Assembly: GCF_030409715.1 (NCBI RefSeq)
Contig: NZ_JAUFQI010000001.1
Coordinates: forward strand, 3,026,501-3,090,500
Reading direction: 5' to 3'
Length of the DNA: 64,000 nt
DNA from: Reinekea marina
Lineage (GTDB): Bacteria; Pseudomonadota; Gammaproteobacteria; Pseudomonadales; Natronospirillaceae
Positions 1 through 10,688 of the stretch are shown here, piece by piece (position 1 is the stretch's first letter; each line of letters begins with the position of its first letter). The position numbers were made by a program, and so were the translations under genes. The notes beneath the pieces are model-generated. The model searched no databases and was not told the DNA's origin. It saw only the letters and a program-made list of their open reading frames with translations.

Positions 1-279
1 CGATTGACGACCAATTTCCGGGTTCGCACCCGCACCTAAGCCACGCGTAATGGTTTGGCCCAGTTGAATTTGAATCTCAGCTTCAACACTGCGTAATGCT
101 TGTGCATCTGTGTTAGCGCAAATAAATTCAACGCCTTCAACGCGAGACTCAAGCATGTGCTTAACAGCGTTTCCGCCGCCGCCGCCGCAACCAAATACTT
201 TAATGACCGCATTTTGGGGTTGATCATCGACCAATGTGAATAAATCTCCACTATTGGTTTCATTTTCATATTGTGACAT
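1..279 (-). CDS. ftsZ: Cell division protein FtsZ, N-terminal part (cut by window start)
   Basis: Tubulin-like GTPase that polymerises into the Z ring at midcell. Only the first 93 residues are in the window. They start MSQYENET and include the glycine-rich nucleotide-binding loop [10 protein letters not shown] (residues 30-39) and [11 protein letters not shown] near the cut. The ATG at 279 is preceded by AGGAGTAGGAT, a strong ribosome binding site. The gene is the last visible member of the dcw cluster, 54 bp after the ftsA stop codon. A 77-codon frame on the same strand at 36-269 is a shadow of this gene. Confidence 0.97.
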   Translation of the reverse strand, partial: MSQYENETNSGDLFTLVDDQPQNAVIKVFGCGGGGGNAVKHMLESRVEGVEFICANTDAQALRSVEAEIQIQLGQTITRGLGAGANPEIGRQS

Positions 280-333
280 ATCCTACTCCTTACTATTGTT
301 TTAAGTGCCGCCTGACCGACACTGCTTTTTTAA

Positions 334-1581
334 CTAGAACGTGTTTGCGATCCAGTTTTTAAATGACTTCCAACCCGATTGCTGTTGGTGATGTTTATGT
401 TTGGTTTTTTTCGGTGCGGCCTTACCCGAATGCAACTGTTGCAATGCGTATTGCAGTAGGCCAACGCCGGTTGCATGGATCGGATTATTAACGACATCCG
501 ATAACCCCGACATCCCCTGTGGAGACGCTAAACGAACAGGCACATGAAACACTTCTTCAGCCAACTCTACTGCGCCTTCCATTTTTGCAGTGCCACCCGT
601 TAGAACGACCCCAGCTGGAATCATGTCCTCAAAACCACTGCGTCGAAGTTCTGATTTAATCAGAGAGAACAATTCTTCGTAACGCGGCTCAACCACTTCT
701 GCAAGCGCTTGCCGAGTAAGTTCACGCGCGCTGCGATCACCCACACTTGGAACTTTTATTGTCTCGCCTTCACCGGCTAATTGAGACAAAGCGCAAGCGT
801 ACTTTATTTTAATATCTTCAGCGTGCTGCGTTGGCGTTGCGAAAGCCATCGCAATGTCATTCGTCACTTGATCACCCGCAATTGGAATAACCGACGTATG
901 GCGAATAGAGCCTTCGGTGAAAATTGCGATATCGGTTGTTCCACCACCAATATCAACTAAGCAAACACCCAGTTCTTTTTCATCATCCGTTAAAACAGCT
1001 TGCGCCGATGCAAACTGTTCTAAAATAATTTGATCAACATCCAAACCACATCGTCGAATGCATTTATCAATGTTTTGCACTGCATTTTGAGCGGCCGTGA
1101 CCATGTGAACTTTGGCCTCTAACCGAACACCCGACATACCTAACGGCTCTTTAATGCCTTCTTGGCTGTCGATAATGTACTCTTGGGGTAACACGTGCAA
1201 AATGCGTTGATCGGCTGGAATAGCAACCGCTCTAGCTGCATCGATGACGCGCTCTAAATCAGCTTCGACAACTTCTTTATCTTTAATCGCCACAATCCCA
1301 TTACTGTTAAGGCTACTAATGTGACTTCCAGCGATGCCAACATAAACAGAATGAATGTCACAGCCAGACATGAGCTCAGCTTCTTCTATTGCGCGTTGAA
1401 CACTTTGAATCGTAGATTCAATATTAACCACGACGCCCTTTTTTAGGCCGCGCGATGGGTTGGACCCTAGCCCGACAATCTCAAGACCACCTTCAGCTGT
1501 TACCGTACCGACAATGGCAACGACCTTAGATGTTCCGATATCTAAGCCGACCAACATTTGTCCTTTCAGCGGTGATGTCAT
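334..1581 (-). CDS. ftsA: Cell division protein FtsA
   Basis: Actin-like ATPase that tethers FtsZ to the membrane and recruits later division proteins. The 415 residues match the family length. DIGTSK at 14-19 is the phosphate-1 motif and LVDIGGGTTDI at 208-218 is phosphate-2. The C-terminus carries a basic His/Gln-rich linker followed by SGWKSFKNWIANTF, the amphipathic helix used for membrane targeting. The start overlaps the ftsQ stop by 4 bp, so translation is probably coupled. It lies between ftsQ and ftsZ, the standard order in gammaproteobacteria. Confidence 0.97.
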   Translation of the reverse strand: MTSPLKGQMLVGLDIGTSKVVAIVGTVTAEGGLEIVGLGSNPSRGLKKGVVVNIESTIQSVQRAIEEAELMSGCDIHSVYVGIAGSHISSLNSNGIVAIKDKEVVEADLERVIDAARAVAIPADQRILHVLPQEYIIDSQEGIKEPLGMSGVRLEAKVHMVTAAQNAVQNIDKCIRRCGLDVDQIILEQFASAQAVLTDDEKELGVCLVDIGGGTTDIAIFTEGSIRHTSVIPIAGDQVTNDIAMAFATPTQHAEDIKIKYACALSQLAGEGETIKVPSVGDRSARELTRQALAEVVEPRYEELFSLIKSELRRSGFEDMIPAGVVLTGGTAKMEGAVELAEEVFHVPVRLASPQGMSGLSDVVNNPIHATGVGLLQYALQQLHSGKAAPKKTKHKHHQQQSGWKSFKNWIANTF

Positions 1582-2345
1582 TGTTGCACCTCAATTTCTT
1601 CAATTTCATGATACGCAATGGCAACGCCATTTGGGTATCTCGCATCTATCGATTTTATTGTTTTGATCTCGTCGTGCGCTCTAATTACATCCACTACTCG
1701 ACGCGATCTTTCTAAAACATTCCGGTCACCCAATGCAATTTCTATAGCATATGTGATCTCCAATTCCCAAGCCCCTCTAGAATGTAAAGTTACCTTTTTA
1801 ACTTGAGCATCAACACTGTCGATAACCCTCGAAAACTGCAGATAATGCTCCATCACTTCTAAAGCACTTTGCTCAGGACCATTTAATGTGGCCAATTCCA
1901 TTTCAACAACCGGTTGTTCTAAAGCAAGCCCTTCACTGTTTAGAACTCTTTGCCCATTCCATATAGCAACAGGCTGGTACTCCGTAACATCTACAACCAA
2001 AGAATTGGGCCATTTTTTTCCAACCGCAGCACTACGAATCCACGGCAGCGATTGAATAACTTCTCTTACTTCATCTACGTCGGTAGTGAGTAAGCTCTTG
2101 CCAATAAACGGCTTGGCTACTACTTCAAAACTTTCGTTGCTTTGATAAACCAATACTGTAGACAACTCAACGTTTTCTACTGGCATTGGCGTCCAATGCA
2201 TACCACCGATTTTACTGCCCGCTACAACCAAGGCACTGACCAACAAAATCAAAACCAATCCGACCCCAGCAGGCTTGAGCAGTGGCCTTAAATTCATAGT
2301 CGAACGCTTTTTAGTAGCGCCCTTACTTTTTCGTTTATTGGCCAA
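1578..2345 (-). CDS. ftsQ: Cell division protein FtsQ
   Basis: Bitopic inner-membrane protein of the divisome that bridges early and late division proteins, working with FtsL and FtsB. It has a short basic cytoplasmic tail (MANKRKSKGATKKRS), one transmembrane segment around residues 26-46, then a periplasmic part with a POTRA domain (about 58-126) and the FtsQ C-terminal domain. The length of 255 residues is normal. It sits between ddlB (8 bp gap) and ftsA (4 bp overlap). FtsQ sequences diverge quickly, so the call rests on architecture, POTRA-like sequence and position. Confidence 0.93.
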   Translation of the reverse strand: MANKRKSKGATKKRSTMNLRPLLKPAGVGLVLILLVSALVVAGSKIGGMHWTPMPVENVELSTVLVYQSNESFEVVAKPFIGKSLLTTDVDEVREVIQSLPWIRSAAVGKKWPNSLVVDVTEYQPVAIWNGQRVLNSEGLALEQPVVEMELATLNGPEQSALEVMEHYLQFSRVIDSVDAQVKKVTLHSRGAWELEITYAIEIALGDRNVLERSRRVVDVIRAHDEIKTIKSIDARYPNGVAIAYHEIEEIEVQQ

Positions 2346-2353
2346 TGATCAAC

Positions 2354-3253
2354 CTATACCGTGTCAACAATACGTTTCATCAACTGGGCTAGGCTCCAGC
2401 CTTTTGCACGAGCCGACATCGGTACCAAGCTATGACTCGTCATACCAGGAATAGTATTTACTTCTAAAATAAACACTTCCCCTTTGCTATTCATCATGAG
2501 ATCTACTCGCCCCCACCCAGAACAATTCAGTGCCTCGAACGCTTGCTTGGCAATAGACTGTACGTAAGCTTCTTTTTCATCACTGAGGCCACTGGGTATA
2601 TTGTACTCAGTATCGTCGCTGATATATTTGGCTTCATAATCATAAAACTCAGTTTGAGACTTCATCGAAACGACAGGCATTAATTCATCACCTACTATTC
2701 CGACGGTATACTCAGGTCCATCAATAAAGGTTTCGACCAACACTTCTTTGTCGTATTCCATAGCAAGTTCAATAGCAGGCAAAAACTCTGATTTACTATT
2801 CACTCGGCTGATACCAATACTTGACCCTTCATTTGCTGGCTTCACAAAGACTGGGTAATGTAACTGACCTTCTAACTGCCTTGCTTGTTCGGCGGATTTT
2901 ACGATATTAAAATCAGCCGTCGGCAAGCCTGCCGCACGAAATATTTGTTTACTTCGATATTTGTCCAAGGCCACGGCAGAACCAATTACGCCACTGCCTG
3001 TAAACGGGAAGCCATGCCATTGAAGTACGGCTTGGAGTGTACCGTCTTCACCCATGCCACCGTGCAACACTGGAAACACAAGATCTGGCTTCTCAGCTTG
3101 TAACCAAGGCACCAAAGATTCCGTAATTACCAAATCTAAACTGACCACGTTATAGCCGGCTTCTTTTAGACCTTGGATGACCGTTTCGCCACTCATCAGA
3201 GCCACTTCGCGTTCAGAGGACATGCCTCCATAAATCACTGCTACCTTAGTCAT
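2354..3253 (-). CDS. ddlB: D-alanine--D-alanine ligase
   Basis: Makes the D-Ala-D-Ala dipeptide that MurF adds to the peptidoglycan precursor, using ATP. ATP-grasp enzyme of 299 residues. Visible signatures are the N-terminal [28 protein letters not shown] (about 64-74), [16 protein letters not shown] in the central domain, and the metal-binding [18 protein letters not shown] near the C-terminus. Its start overlaps the murC stop by 8 bp. The position between murC and ftsQ is typical of ddlB. Confidence 0.96.
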   Translation of the reverse strand: MTKVAVIYGGMSSEREVALMSGETVIQGLKEAGYNVVSLDLVITESLVPWLQAEKPDLVFPVLHGGMGEDGTLQAVLQWHGFPFTGSGVIGSAVALDKYRSKQIFRAAGLPTADFNIVKSAEQARQLEGQLHYPVFVKPANEGSSIGISRVNSKSEFLPAIELAMEYDKEVLVETFIDGPEYTVGIVGDELMPVVSMKSQTEFYDYEAKYISDDTEYNIPSGLSDEKEAYVQSIAKQAFEALNCSGWGRVDLMMNSKGEVFILEVNTIPGMTSHSLVPMSARAKGWSLAQLMKRIVDTV

Positions 3254-4691
3254 TTACGTTAAACCCCAATTGGCTGTTTGCTATTCTTAAAGACAATGCA
3301 CCTACATCACCAGCGCCCTGAGTGAGCAACAAATCACCATCTTGTAAAACATCGGTTAGTACAGAAAAAATACTTTCTTTGTCTTCAACAAAAATTGGAT
3401 CCACTCGACCACGTTGGCGAATACTTCGACATAAACTGCGACCATCGGCGCCCGGAATAGGATCTTCGCCGGCACTGTAGATATCTAATAAAATAAGAAC
3501 ATCAACTTGAGATAATACTTCTACAAAATCTTCATACAGATCTCGTGTTCTTGAGTATCGATGCGGTTGAAAAACAGCCACCAAACGCCGCTCAGGCCAT
3601 CCGGTTTTAATGGCATCAAATGTAACCGATAATTCTCGTGGGTGATGACCATAATCATCCACTAACATGACCTGCCCTTTAGGCGTATCGAAATTTCCAT
3701 TGACTTGGAATCGTCGCCCCACGCCATCGAAATTTTTCAACCCATTCACAATATCGTCGTCTTTAACGCCTTCGTCTGTAGCAACGGTAATGACGGCAAG
3801 GGCATTCAACACGTTATGATCGCCCGGCATCTTTAGTTCAATTTCCAAATCCGGTAAATTGGGTCGAGTCACCGTAAACAAAGTCACTAACCCTTGTTTA
3901 CGAATATTTACCGCACGAACATCGGCACCTTCGTTCAACCCAAAAGTAAGCACAGGACGATTGATGCGGGGCATGATTGACTGAATATTGGCATCGTCAG
4001 AACACAAAACAACAAGCCCGTAAAAAGGAACGTTATGTAAAAACTCTACGTAGGCGTTCTTGAGTTTTTCGAAATCGCCTTCGTAAGTACTCATATGGTC
4101 TGCATCAATGTTTGTCACAATGGCTGTCATAGGTTGCAAGTGCAAAAAAGACGCATCGCTTTCATCGGCTTCAGCAACCAAGTAGCGGCTTGTACCTAAA
4201 CGCGCGTTGGAACCGGCACTGTTTAACTTGCCACCGATGATAAAAGTTGGGTCAAAGTCTTCTCCCGTCATGACCGAAGCCATCAGCGATGTTGTTGTAG
4301 TCTTTCCGTGTGCACCGGCTATGGCAATACCGTGCCGATAACGCATAAGCTCTGCAAGCATTTCAGCTCGACGAACAACAGGTATTCTATGAGCCGTCGC
4401 CCATTTAATTTCCTCATTTTCAGGATCAATGGCCGATGAGACAACCACGACATCAGCACCAATAACATAGGCTTCTTTGTGACCAAAATTAATCACCATA
4501 CCTAAAGCCGTTAAACGATCGGTTGTGACACTGGCTTTAATATCGGTTCCAGAAATTTCGTAGCCTTGGTTTAACAGCACTTCTGCAATGCCACACATGC
4601 CCACGCCACCAATACCGATAAAATGTATTCGACGGATGCGGCGCATTTCAGGTATAGGAAAGCCAGCTGCTTTTTCGTTCATTAGTGTCAT
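3246..4691 (-). CDS. murC: UDP-N-acetylmuramate--L-alanine ligase
   Basis: Adds L-alanine to UDP-MurNAc, the first amino acid step of the peptidoglycan stem peptide. 481 residues with the three Mur ligase domains: the N-terminal Rossmann motif [17 protein letters not shown], the ATP loop [10 protein letters not shown], and a C-terminal domain with DDYGHHPRE. The ATG at 4691 overlaps the murG stop as ATGA. An ATG three codons later is possible, but the overlap favours the first. Confidence 0.97.
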   Translation of the reverse strand: MTLMNEKAAGFPIPEMRRIRRIHFIGIGGVGMCGIAEVLLNQGYEISGTDIKASVTTDRLTALGMVINFGHKEAYVIGADVVVVSSAIDPENEEIKWATAHRIPVVRRAEMLAELMRYRHGIAIAGAHGKTTTTSLMASVMTGEDFDPTFIIGGKLNSAGSNARLGTSRYLVAEADESDASFLHLQPMTAIVTNIDADHMSTYEGDFEKLKNAYVEFLHNVPFYGLVVLCSDDANIQSIMPRINRPVLTFGLNEGADVRAVNIRKQGLVTLFTVTRPNLPDLEIELKMPGDHNVLNALAVITVATDEGVKDDDIVNGLKNFDGVGRRFQVNGNFDTPKGQVMLVDDYGHHPRELSVTFDAIKTGWPERRLVAVFQPHRYSRTRDLYEDFVEVLSQVDVLILLDIYSAGEDPIPGADGRSLCRSIRQRGRVDPIFVEDKESIFSVLTDVLQDGDLLLTQGAGDVGALSLRIANSQLGFNVND

Positions 4692-5749
4692 GCTTGCTTC
4701 CCCTGTGTAGCTTTAACAATGTATTCAACCATAATTTCTGCGGAGTCTCTGATACCCAAATGCCAAGCTTTATCTGCCTGCGCGATTAGGCCCTCTCTAT
4801 TTCGTTGCCAGTCAGTTATTTTTTCAGCCAACACCTTTGGTGTTAGTTCTGATTGCTCTATCCATTGTGCGCAATTCTCGTTACACAACCATTCTGCGTT
4901 CCTATACTGCTGTTTATCGCCATGCCAAGGGTACGGAACAAATAAAGCGGGTAAACCCACTGCAGCTATTTCCGACACAGTCGACGCGCCACTGCGTGCG
5001 ACGACAACATCAGCCCAACGGTATGCTTCGGCCATGTCGTCAATAAATTCGGTTACCTTTGCGTTTCCTGATGTATATTGATCTTGGACAGACGCCTTCT
5101 TTCCTCGACCCGTTTGATGCCATACGTTTACAGGTTCTTTTAGTAAAGCCGCGGCTTTCGGCATCAATTCATTAATGGCCTGCGCACCAAGCGAACCGCC
5201 CAAGACCAATACATTCAAAGCACCTGAAGGGCTTTGCTTGCGTAACGATGGCTTAGTCATACTGGCCAATGCCTTTCGAACCGGATTTCCAACCACTGGG
5301 TATTGCCCTGCAAAAGTATTTGGAAAAGCTTGCAATACCATACTGGCGCGATGAGCTAATTTTTTATTCGTAAGGCCAGGTGTTCCATTTTGTTCATGCA
5401 AAACCAGAGGAATATTAAGCATGCTTGCCATCAACCCACCTGGTGCAGATGGATAGCCACCAAACCCAACAACGACATCTGGCTTTTGCTTTCTAAACAA
5501 GCCATAGCAAACCCACAATGATCGCAATAAATTAATCGGCGTCATGAGTTTCCTAAGCTTTCCTCCATGCCAGGCTGATACCGGTAAACCATGGAACGGA
5601 TAGCCTAATTTCTCGACAATGGATTGCTCCATACCACGAATTGAGCCCAACCAATGTACATCCATACCTCGTTCTTTTAATGCATCGGCAACGGCGTTTG
5701 CAGGGAATATATGCCCCCCCGTACCACCGGCCATAATCATAACTTTCAT
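4688..5749 (-). CDS. murG: UDP-GlcNAc:undecaprenyl-PP-MurNAc-pentapeptide GlcNAc transferase
   Basis: Converts lipid I to lipid II on the inner face of the cytoplasmic membrane. GT-B glycosyltransferase of 353 residues. It has the N-terminal [15 protein letters not shown] loop, the linker motif [12 protein letters not shown], the second G-loop [13 protein letters not shown] and the UDP-GlcNAc site [17 protein letters not shown]. It overlaps ftsW upstream and murC downstream through ATGA junctions, which suggests coupled translation along the pathway. Confidence 0.97.
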   Translation of the reverse strand: MKVMIMAGGTGGHIFPANAVADALKERGMDVHWLGSIRGMEQSIVEKLGYPFHGLPVSAWHGGKLRKLMTPINLLRSLWVCYGLFRKQKPDVVVGFGGYPSAPGGLMASMLNIPLVLHEQNGTPGLTNKKLAHRASMVLQAFPNTFAGQYPVVGNPVRKALASMTKPSLRKQSPSGALNVLVLGGSLGAQAINELMPKAAALLKEPVNVWHQTGRGKKASVQDQYTSGNAKVTEFIDDMAEAYRWADVVVARSGASTVSEIAAVGLPALFVPYPWHGDKQQYRNAEWLCNENCAQWIEQSELTPKVLAEKITDWQRNREGLIAQADKAWHLGIRDSAEIMVEYIVKATQGKQA

Positions 5750-6933
5750 TTACCCCCCTTAGCCGAAGCTAAAGAAAGCGTTTCACCATAAACTCGATTT
5801 ACAATGGCAATTAACCCCATGCTGACAATTAAGCTGGTTCCGCCCGCGCTGATAAAAGGTAACGTTAAGCCTTTGGTTGGCAGCAAACCGGTGTTTACGC
5901 CGATATTAATAAACGCTTGTAAACTAAACAAAATGCCAATGCCGTAACATATGAAACCGCCAAATAAATTATTTTTTAGCTCTGCTAAGCGACCAATTTT
6001 AAAGATTCTATGAATCATCAGTGCATAAACGGCAAGTAACCCAAGCACTCCGAATAATCCTAATTCTTCTGCAATAATGGCCACAATAAAGTCATTATGT
6101 GCTTCGGGAAGGTAAAAAAGTTTTTGCATAGAATTACCTAAGCCCACGCCAAACCATTCACCGCGACCAAACGCAATCAGAGACTGCGTTAACTGGTAAC
6201 CACTGCCATAAACATTCTCAGGTGCCCAAGGGTCTAAAAAAGCCATGAGTCGAATGACTCGATAGCTTTGAGAAAAAGCCATAATACCCACGGCCCCGCA
6301 TGCTGCGACCATAGCCAAGAAGAATTGACCCGGCTTTACCCCCCCTAGAAATAACATACCTAGAATAGTGCCCATGACAACAACAACGGAACCAAAGTCT
6401 GGTTCTAATAACAGCAGCGCTAACATTAAGCTCAGTACAAATACTGGTTTTAGAAAACCAGACCAGCTACTGATGACTTCATCACGACGTCTAACTAAGT
6501 AAGCCCCAACATATAAGATCATGGCCACTTTACCCAGCTCAGAAGGCTGAAACCCGATAGGCCCTATGTCGATCCAACGACGACTGCCTTTAATTTCTTG
6601 ACCAATGCCGGGCACTAATACAATCGATAATAATAAAAAAGCAAAGAGTAACAGCAGAGGGCTGGCTTTTTGCCACACTGAAACCGGTATAACAGTAACA
6701 ATCGCGGCAAAGAACAATCCCATCATCAAATAAATACTGTGTCGTAAAACAAAATGATAAGGTACACCGAACATATTTTGGCTAACATCAACACCGGCTG
6801 AACCGATCATTACAACACCAAACAATAACAGAGCCGCACAACTACCAAGCAAAACTCGCTCTGGTTGCCAAAGCGGTTGAAATGATCCTGATAAGCGATC
6901 TGTCACTAAAGGGATACGAGATTGCGCCGTCAT
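5746..6933 (-). CDS. ftsW: Septal peptidoglycan glycosyltransferase FtsW (SEDS family)
   Basis: Polytopic SEDS protein that polymerises lipid II at the septum together with FtsI. About ten hydrophobic segments, with the family signatures GSRRWIDIGPIGFQPSELGK, GFGRGEWFGVGLGNS, PEAHNDFIVAIIAEELG and LPFISAGGTSLI. The open frame begins at 6951 (MGGDCK), but I place the start at 6933 (MTAQSRIP). That ATG overlaps the murD stop as ATGA and has GGTGGAG just upstream as ribosome binding site. This gives 395 residues. Confidence 0.95.
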   Translation of the reverse strand: MTAQSRIPLVTDRLSGSFQPLWQPERVLLGSCAALLLFGVVMIGSAGVDVSQNMFGVPYHFVLRHSIYLMMGLFFAAIVTVIPVSVWQKASPLLLLFAFLLLSIVLVPGIGQEIKGSRRWIDIGPIGFQPSELGKVAMILYVGAYLVRRRDEVISSWSGFLKPVFVLSLMLALLLLEPDFGSVVVVMGTILGMLFLGGVKPGQFFLAMVAACGAVGIMAFSQSYRVIRLMAFLDPWAPENVYGSGYQLTQSLIAFGRGEWFGVGLGNSMQKLFYLPEAHNDFIVAIIAEELGLFGVLGLLAVYALMIHRIFKIGRLAELKNNLFGGFICYGIGILFSLQAFINIGVNTGLLPTKGLTLPFISAGGTSLIVSMGLIAIVNRVYGETLSLASAKGGK

Positions 6934-8264
6934 TTTGCAGTCTCCACCCAAGTAACAAATTCATTGCCACGCGCTTCAAAATTTTTGAACTGATCAAAGC
7001 TAGCGCAAGCTGGCGACAATAAGACGATTTCTCCAGATTCGGCAATAGTTTTTGCTAAGTCTAATGCTTGATTCATTGTCTCGACCAACAAACTTCCGCT
7101 AATAAGACGGCTCAATGCTTCACCATCTTCACCAAAACAGATTACTTTTTTGCAAACTGCCGCCACGGCATTTACGAGCGGACTAAAGTCTTGATTTTTT
7201 CCTTGCCCACCTAATAAAAGGACAATATTTTTCTCAGGTTTTCCTAGCCCATTAATTGCAGCAAGGGTTGATCCAACGTTGGTCGATTTAGAATCATTAA
7301 AATAGCGAACACCGTCAATGGTACCCACTTCTTCACAGCGATGTGGTAAACCAGAAAATGTTTTTAACGCAGATATCGTGGCTTGCCTATCATTATCAAC
7401 AGCATCGGCCAGCGCAATAACCGCCATAGCATTGGCAATGTTATGCTCACCAGGCAAAGCCAGTTCGTTCACTGTCATTATGGATTCAAACCCTTTGCAT
7501 ATCACGCGCTGGTTGTTCTCTAACCGTACGCCATATTGATTTAGGTCTGGCTCATCCAATGCAAACGAAGTCACTTTTACAGAATCAGGCACTAACGGCG
7601 CGGTCATAACATCGGCCCTGTTAAACACCGCATGCTGTGTGCCGAAATAGATTCGCTGTTTGGCTTGTTGATAGTGCGCCATTGAGTCGTATCGATCTAA
7701 ATGATCTTCGCTGATATTCAGCACGCAAGCTACGTCTGCGTTCAGCTTAGGTAACAACTCTAATTGAAAACTAGATAACTCGAGCACTGCAACATCGAAG
7801 GCTTCATCAACATGATCTAAAACAGCATTGCCTATATTGCCACCTATTAAGGCTTTCTTATTTCCATTCTCTAAGGCCAGCCCCATCCAGCGCGTTACTG
7901 TCGATTTTGCATTCGAACCAGTAATAGCGATCACCTGACCAGAAAATTCACTTAAAAATAGTTCAATATCGCTGGTTACTTGCGCGCCATTTTTAATGGC
8001 TGTTTGAATTTCTGGCGTAGCCAAGGCAACACCAGGACTCATTACTAGGGTATTAGCACGAGCCAGAAAAGCTTCGTCAAACCGCCCCGTTAATACCGTA
8101 ACATCTGGGAAATCACGAGTAATTTCGTCTAATCCTGGTGGGTTTTGGCGACTGTCGATAACGGAGAAAGATTTTCCGCGCGCAGCTAGATAACGCACAC
8201 AGGAAACCCCGGTCATGCCCAACCCTACAACACAATAATGTTTGTCTGCTGCGATTAAACTCAT
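6930..8264 (-). CDS. murD: UDP-N-acetylmuramoylalanine--D-glutamate ligase
   Basis: Adds D-glutamate to UDP-MurNAc-L-Ala in the cytoplasm. 444 residues. The N-terminal domain has GLGMTGVSCVRYLAARG. The ATP loop reads ITGSNAKSTVTRW, with Ala where E. coli has Gly (I recall the same variant in other gammaproteobacteria, so it need not impair the enzyme). Later signatures are ELSSFQLE, NISEDHLDRY and FNDSKSTN. It starts 1 bp after the mraY stop and ends on the ftsW start. Confidence 0.96.
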   Translation of the reverse strand: MSLIAADKHYCVVGLGMTGVSCVRYLAARGKSFSVIDSRQNPPGLDEITRDFPDVTVLTGRFDEAFLARANTLVMSPGVALATPEIQTAIKNGAQVTSDIELFLSEFSGQVIAITGSNAKSTVTRWMGLALENGNKKALIGGNIGNAVLDHVDEAFDVAVLELSSFQLELLPKLNADVACVLNISEDHLDRYDSMAHYQQAKQRIYFGTQHAVFNRADVMTAPLVPDSVKVTSFALDEPDLNQYGVRLENNQRVICKGFESIMTVNELALPGEHNIANAMAVIALADAVDNDRQATISALKTFSGLPHRCEEVGTIDGVRYFNDSKSTNVGSTLAAINGLGKPEKNIVLLLGGQGKNQDFSPLVNAVAAVCKKVICFGEDGEALSRLISGSLLVETMNQALDLAKTIAESGEIVLLSPACASFDQFKNFEARGNEFVTWVETAK

Positions 8265-8265
8265 G

Positions 8266-9348
8266 TTAACGAATCTTCAACGTTGCTAAACCGACTAAAA
8301 CCAAAAACACGGTGATGATCCAAAAACGGACAATCACACGAGGCTCTGGCCACCCTTTTAATTCAAAATGGTGATGCAAAGGCGCCATTCTGAATATTCG
8401 CTTTCCTGTTAACTTAAATGAAGCAACTTGCAAAATTACCGACAGCGTTTCAGCGACAAAGACACCACCCATAATAAACAGAACCAGCTCTTGTCTAACT
8501 ACAACGGCAATAACACCCAAAGCAGCACCCAAGCTAAGTGAGCCAACATCACCCATAAAAACCTGCGCTGGGTATGTGTTAAACCATAAGAAACCTAAAC
8601 CGGCACCGACTAGCGCAGCGCAAAACACAATCAACTCGCCCACTCCGGCTACATAAGGAATTTGCAAATAATCTGAGAACACAGAATGTCCGGTTGCGTA
8701 GGCAAACACACCAAGTGCACCGCCCACTAACACAGTGGGTAATATAGCTAAGCCATCTAGCCCATCTGTTAGATTTACCGCATTCGATGTGCCGACGATC
8801 ACAAAGTATGAGAGCACTATGAAAGAAAGACCGAGCGGAATTGCAATGTCTTTAAAAAACGGAACAAACAAAGTGGTTTGATTCGGTGTTTCAGCACAAC
8901 TAAATAGAAATACTGCTGCCGCCAAACCAATAGCCGATTGCCAAAAATACTTATAACGGGCTGATAAGCCCTTACTGTTTCGATGAACAACTTTTCGATA
9001 GTCATCAACCCAACCGATCCAAGCAAAACCCGCAGTCACTAAAATGGTTACCCATACATATTGATTACTTAAGTCAGCCCAGAGTAATGTTGATACTATT
9101 ATAGAAATAATGATGAGCGCGCCACCCATAGTAGGGGTACCCGCTTTAGTTAAATGCGACTGAGGACCATCGCTGCGAACAGCTTGTCCAATTTGATACT
9201 TTTTCAATGTTCGAATTAATCTAGGACCTAACAACAACGAAACACCCAGTGCAGTAAGCACACTAAAAATCGCTCGTAGTGTTAAGTACTGCAATACACT
9301 AAAGCCTGCATCGAATTGAATTAAGTATGGTGTTAGCCAAACGAACAT
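8266..9348 (-). CDS. mraY: Phospho-N-acetylmuramoyl-pentapeptide transferase
   Basis: Integral membrane enzyme that transfers phospho-MurNAc-pentapeptide to undecaprenyl phosphate, giving lipid I. 360 residues and about ten membrane segments. Motifs include [22 protein letters not shown] (the DD pair), [26 protein letters not shown] and the C-terminal [15 protein letters not shown]. The start shares one base with the murF stop (TAATG). Confidence 0.98.
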   Translation of the reverse strand: MFVWLTPYLIQFDAGFSVLQYLTLRAIFSVLTALGVSLLLGPRLIRTLKKYQIGQAVRSDGPQSHLTKAGTPTMGGALIIISIIVSTLLWADLSNQYVWVTILVTAGFAWIGWVDDYRKVVHRNSKGLSARYKYFWQSAIGLAAAVFLFSCAETPNQTTLFVPFFKDIAIPLGLSFIVLSYFVIVGTSNAVNLTDGLDGLAILPTVLVGGALGVFAYATGHSVFSDYLQIPYVAGVGELIVFCAALVGAGLGFLWFNTYPAQVFMGDVGSLSLGAALGVIAVVVRQELVLFIMGGVFVAETLSVILQVASFKLTGKRIFRMAPLHHHFELKGWPEPRVIVRFWIITVFLVLVGLATLKIR

Positions 9349-10688
9349 TAGTTGATCCTCTTAAGTACATCTACAACACGTTCCATACCTGCAGAACGAG
9401 ATCCTTTAACCAACACCGCTGTTGAACTGTCTAATTGACTGGATAGCTGTGCAATAAGCTCCGAGTGATTCGAAAAATGCTGACCACCGAATGATTCCGA
9501 AATTAGGTGAGCGTGATGCCCTACCGTAAAAATCTGTTTAACCTTACCCCGAGCATATTGACCGATAGCTCGATGATGACTATCAGACTCGTCGCCTAAT
9601 TCAGCCATGTCTCCGGCAACCAATATTGTATCTTCACCGAGATCGGCCAATACATCGATTGCGGCTTTATAAGAAACAGGGTTAGCGTTGTAGGCATCAT
9701 GAATGAGTGGACCACCATAAGTAGAATCAAGCGGCTGAAGCCTTCCTGGCTCCGGTTTCATGTTGCTTAAGCCTTCCGCGATGTCTAACGATGACACTCC
9801 AGCTAACCAAGCCGTTGCGGCGGCGGCGGCGGCATTCATCGCCATGTGCAAACCATACATTGGCCAGTTCACTGAAATATCACCATCGGGCAGCCCTAGT
9901 GTAAACTCACTGCCCAGCGCATTTGATGAAAAATTTAATAAGCAAACATCGGCGTCTGTGTGGCGACCAAAGCTTACGACTTTGCGATCGCCTGCTCGTT
10001 TCAACCATTGACCAAAATGCGGATCGTCCTGATTTAAAACGCACCCACCTTCCATGTCGGTGCCTTCAATAATTTCACCCTTGGCTTTACGAACGCCTTC
10101 TAGACCGCCGAAACCTTCAGTATGAGACTCTCCCGCATTTAAAAGTAAACTAATATGCGGTTTTGAAATTTGACATAACCAGTCAATCTCACCTTGAGCA
10201 TTCGCGCCCATCTCTAACAATACACGCTGGTGCTGATCTGATAATTCAAACCAAGTTTTTGGCACGCCTATATCGTTATTAAAATTCCCATGCGTTGACA
10301 ATAAGCCAGGCTGCATCGATAAAATTTCTTTTAACATGGCTCGGGTCGATGTCTTACCAACACTGCCCGTAAGCGCAATCACTTGGCCTTCAAATGCATT
10401 ACGAATAAGTTGAGCTAAAAAGCCAAGCGCTTTACGAGTGTCTTTTACCAGTACTACGGGCAATTCGGACTCAATTGGCTGAGAAACCACCAAGGCACTT
10501 GCACCCTTCGCAGTGGCGACATCAATGTATTGATGACCATCGAAGCTAGGTCCTTGCAATGCAAAATAAACATCGCCTTTTTTAAGTGTTCTTGTGTCTG
10601 TAGAAGCATTGCCAATGGAACTATCGTTACCTTTCAGGGTGCCACTGGCGGCTGTTGCTAAACTAGAAAGTGTCGGGTTACTCCACAT
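9348..10688 (-). CDS. murF: UDP-MurNAc-tripeptide--D-Ala-D-Ala ligase
   Basis: Adds D-Ala-D-Ala to the UDP-MurNAc-tripeptide. Mur ligase with the ATP loop [24 protein letters not shown], and [12 protein letters not shown] in the C-terminal half. The frame extends to 10745, but I choose the ATG at 10688 (MWSNPTLSS). It follows GGGAGG at ribosome binding distance and leaves only an 11-bp overlap with murE, whereas the longer form would add 19 residues unlike the family. The chosen form has 446 residues. Confidence 0.95.
   Translation of the reverse strand: MWSNPTLSSLATAASGTLKGNDSSIGNASTDTRTLKKGDVYFALQGPSFDGHQYIDVATAKGASALVVSQPIESELPVVLVKDTRKALGFLAQLIRNAFEGQVIALTGSVGKTSTRAMLKEILSMQPGLLSTHGNFNNDIGVPKTWFELSDQHQRVLLEMGANAQGEIDWLCQISKPHISLLLNAGESHTEGFGGLEGVRKAKGEIIEGTDMEGGCVLNQDDPHFGQWLKRAGDRKVVSFGRHTDADVCLLNFSSNALGSEFTLGLPDGDISVNWPMYGLHMAMNAAAAAATAWLAGVSSLDIAEGLSNMKPEPGRLQPLDSTYGGPLIHDAYNANPVSYKAAIDVLADLGEDTILVAGDMAELGDESDSHHRAIGQYARGKVKQIFTVGHHAHLISESFGGQHFSNHSELIAQLSSQLDSSTAVLVKGSRSAGMERVVDVLKRIN

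Noticed and set aside
36..269. 77-codon minus-strand frame
   Set aside because: It overlaps the start of ftsZ in another frame; the ftsZ frame has the GTPase motifs and ribosome binding site.
9811..9834. GCGGCGGCGGCGG trinucleotide run
   Set aside because: It encodes an alanine stretch in murF ([10 protein letters not shown]), which is a normal helix in the protein, not an independent repeat element.
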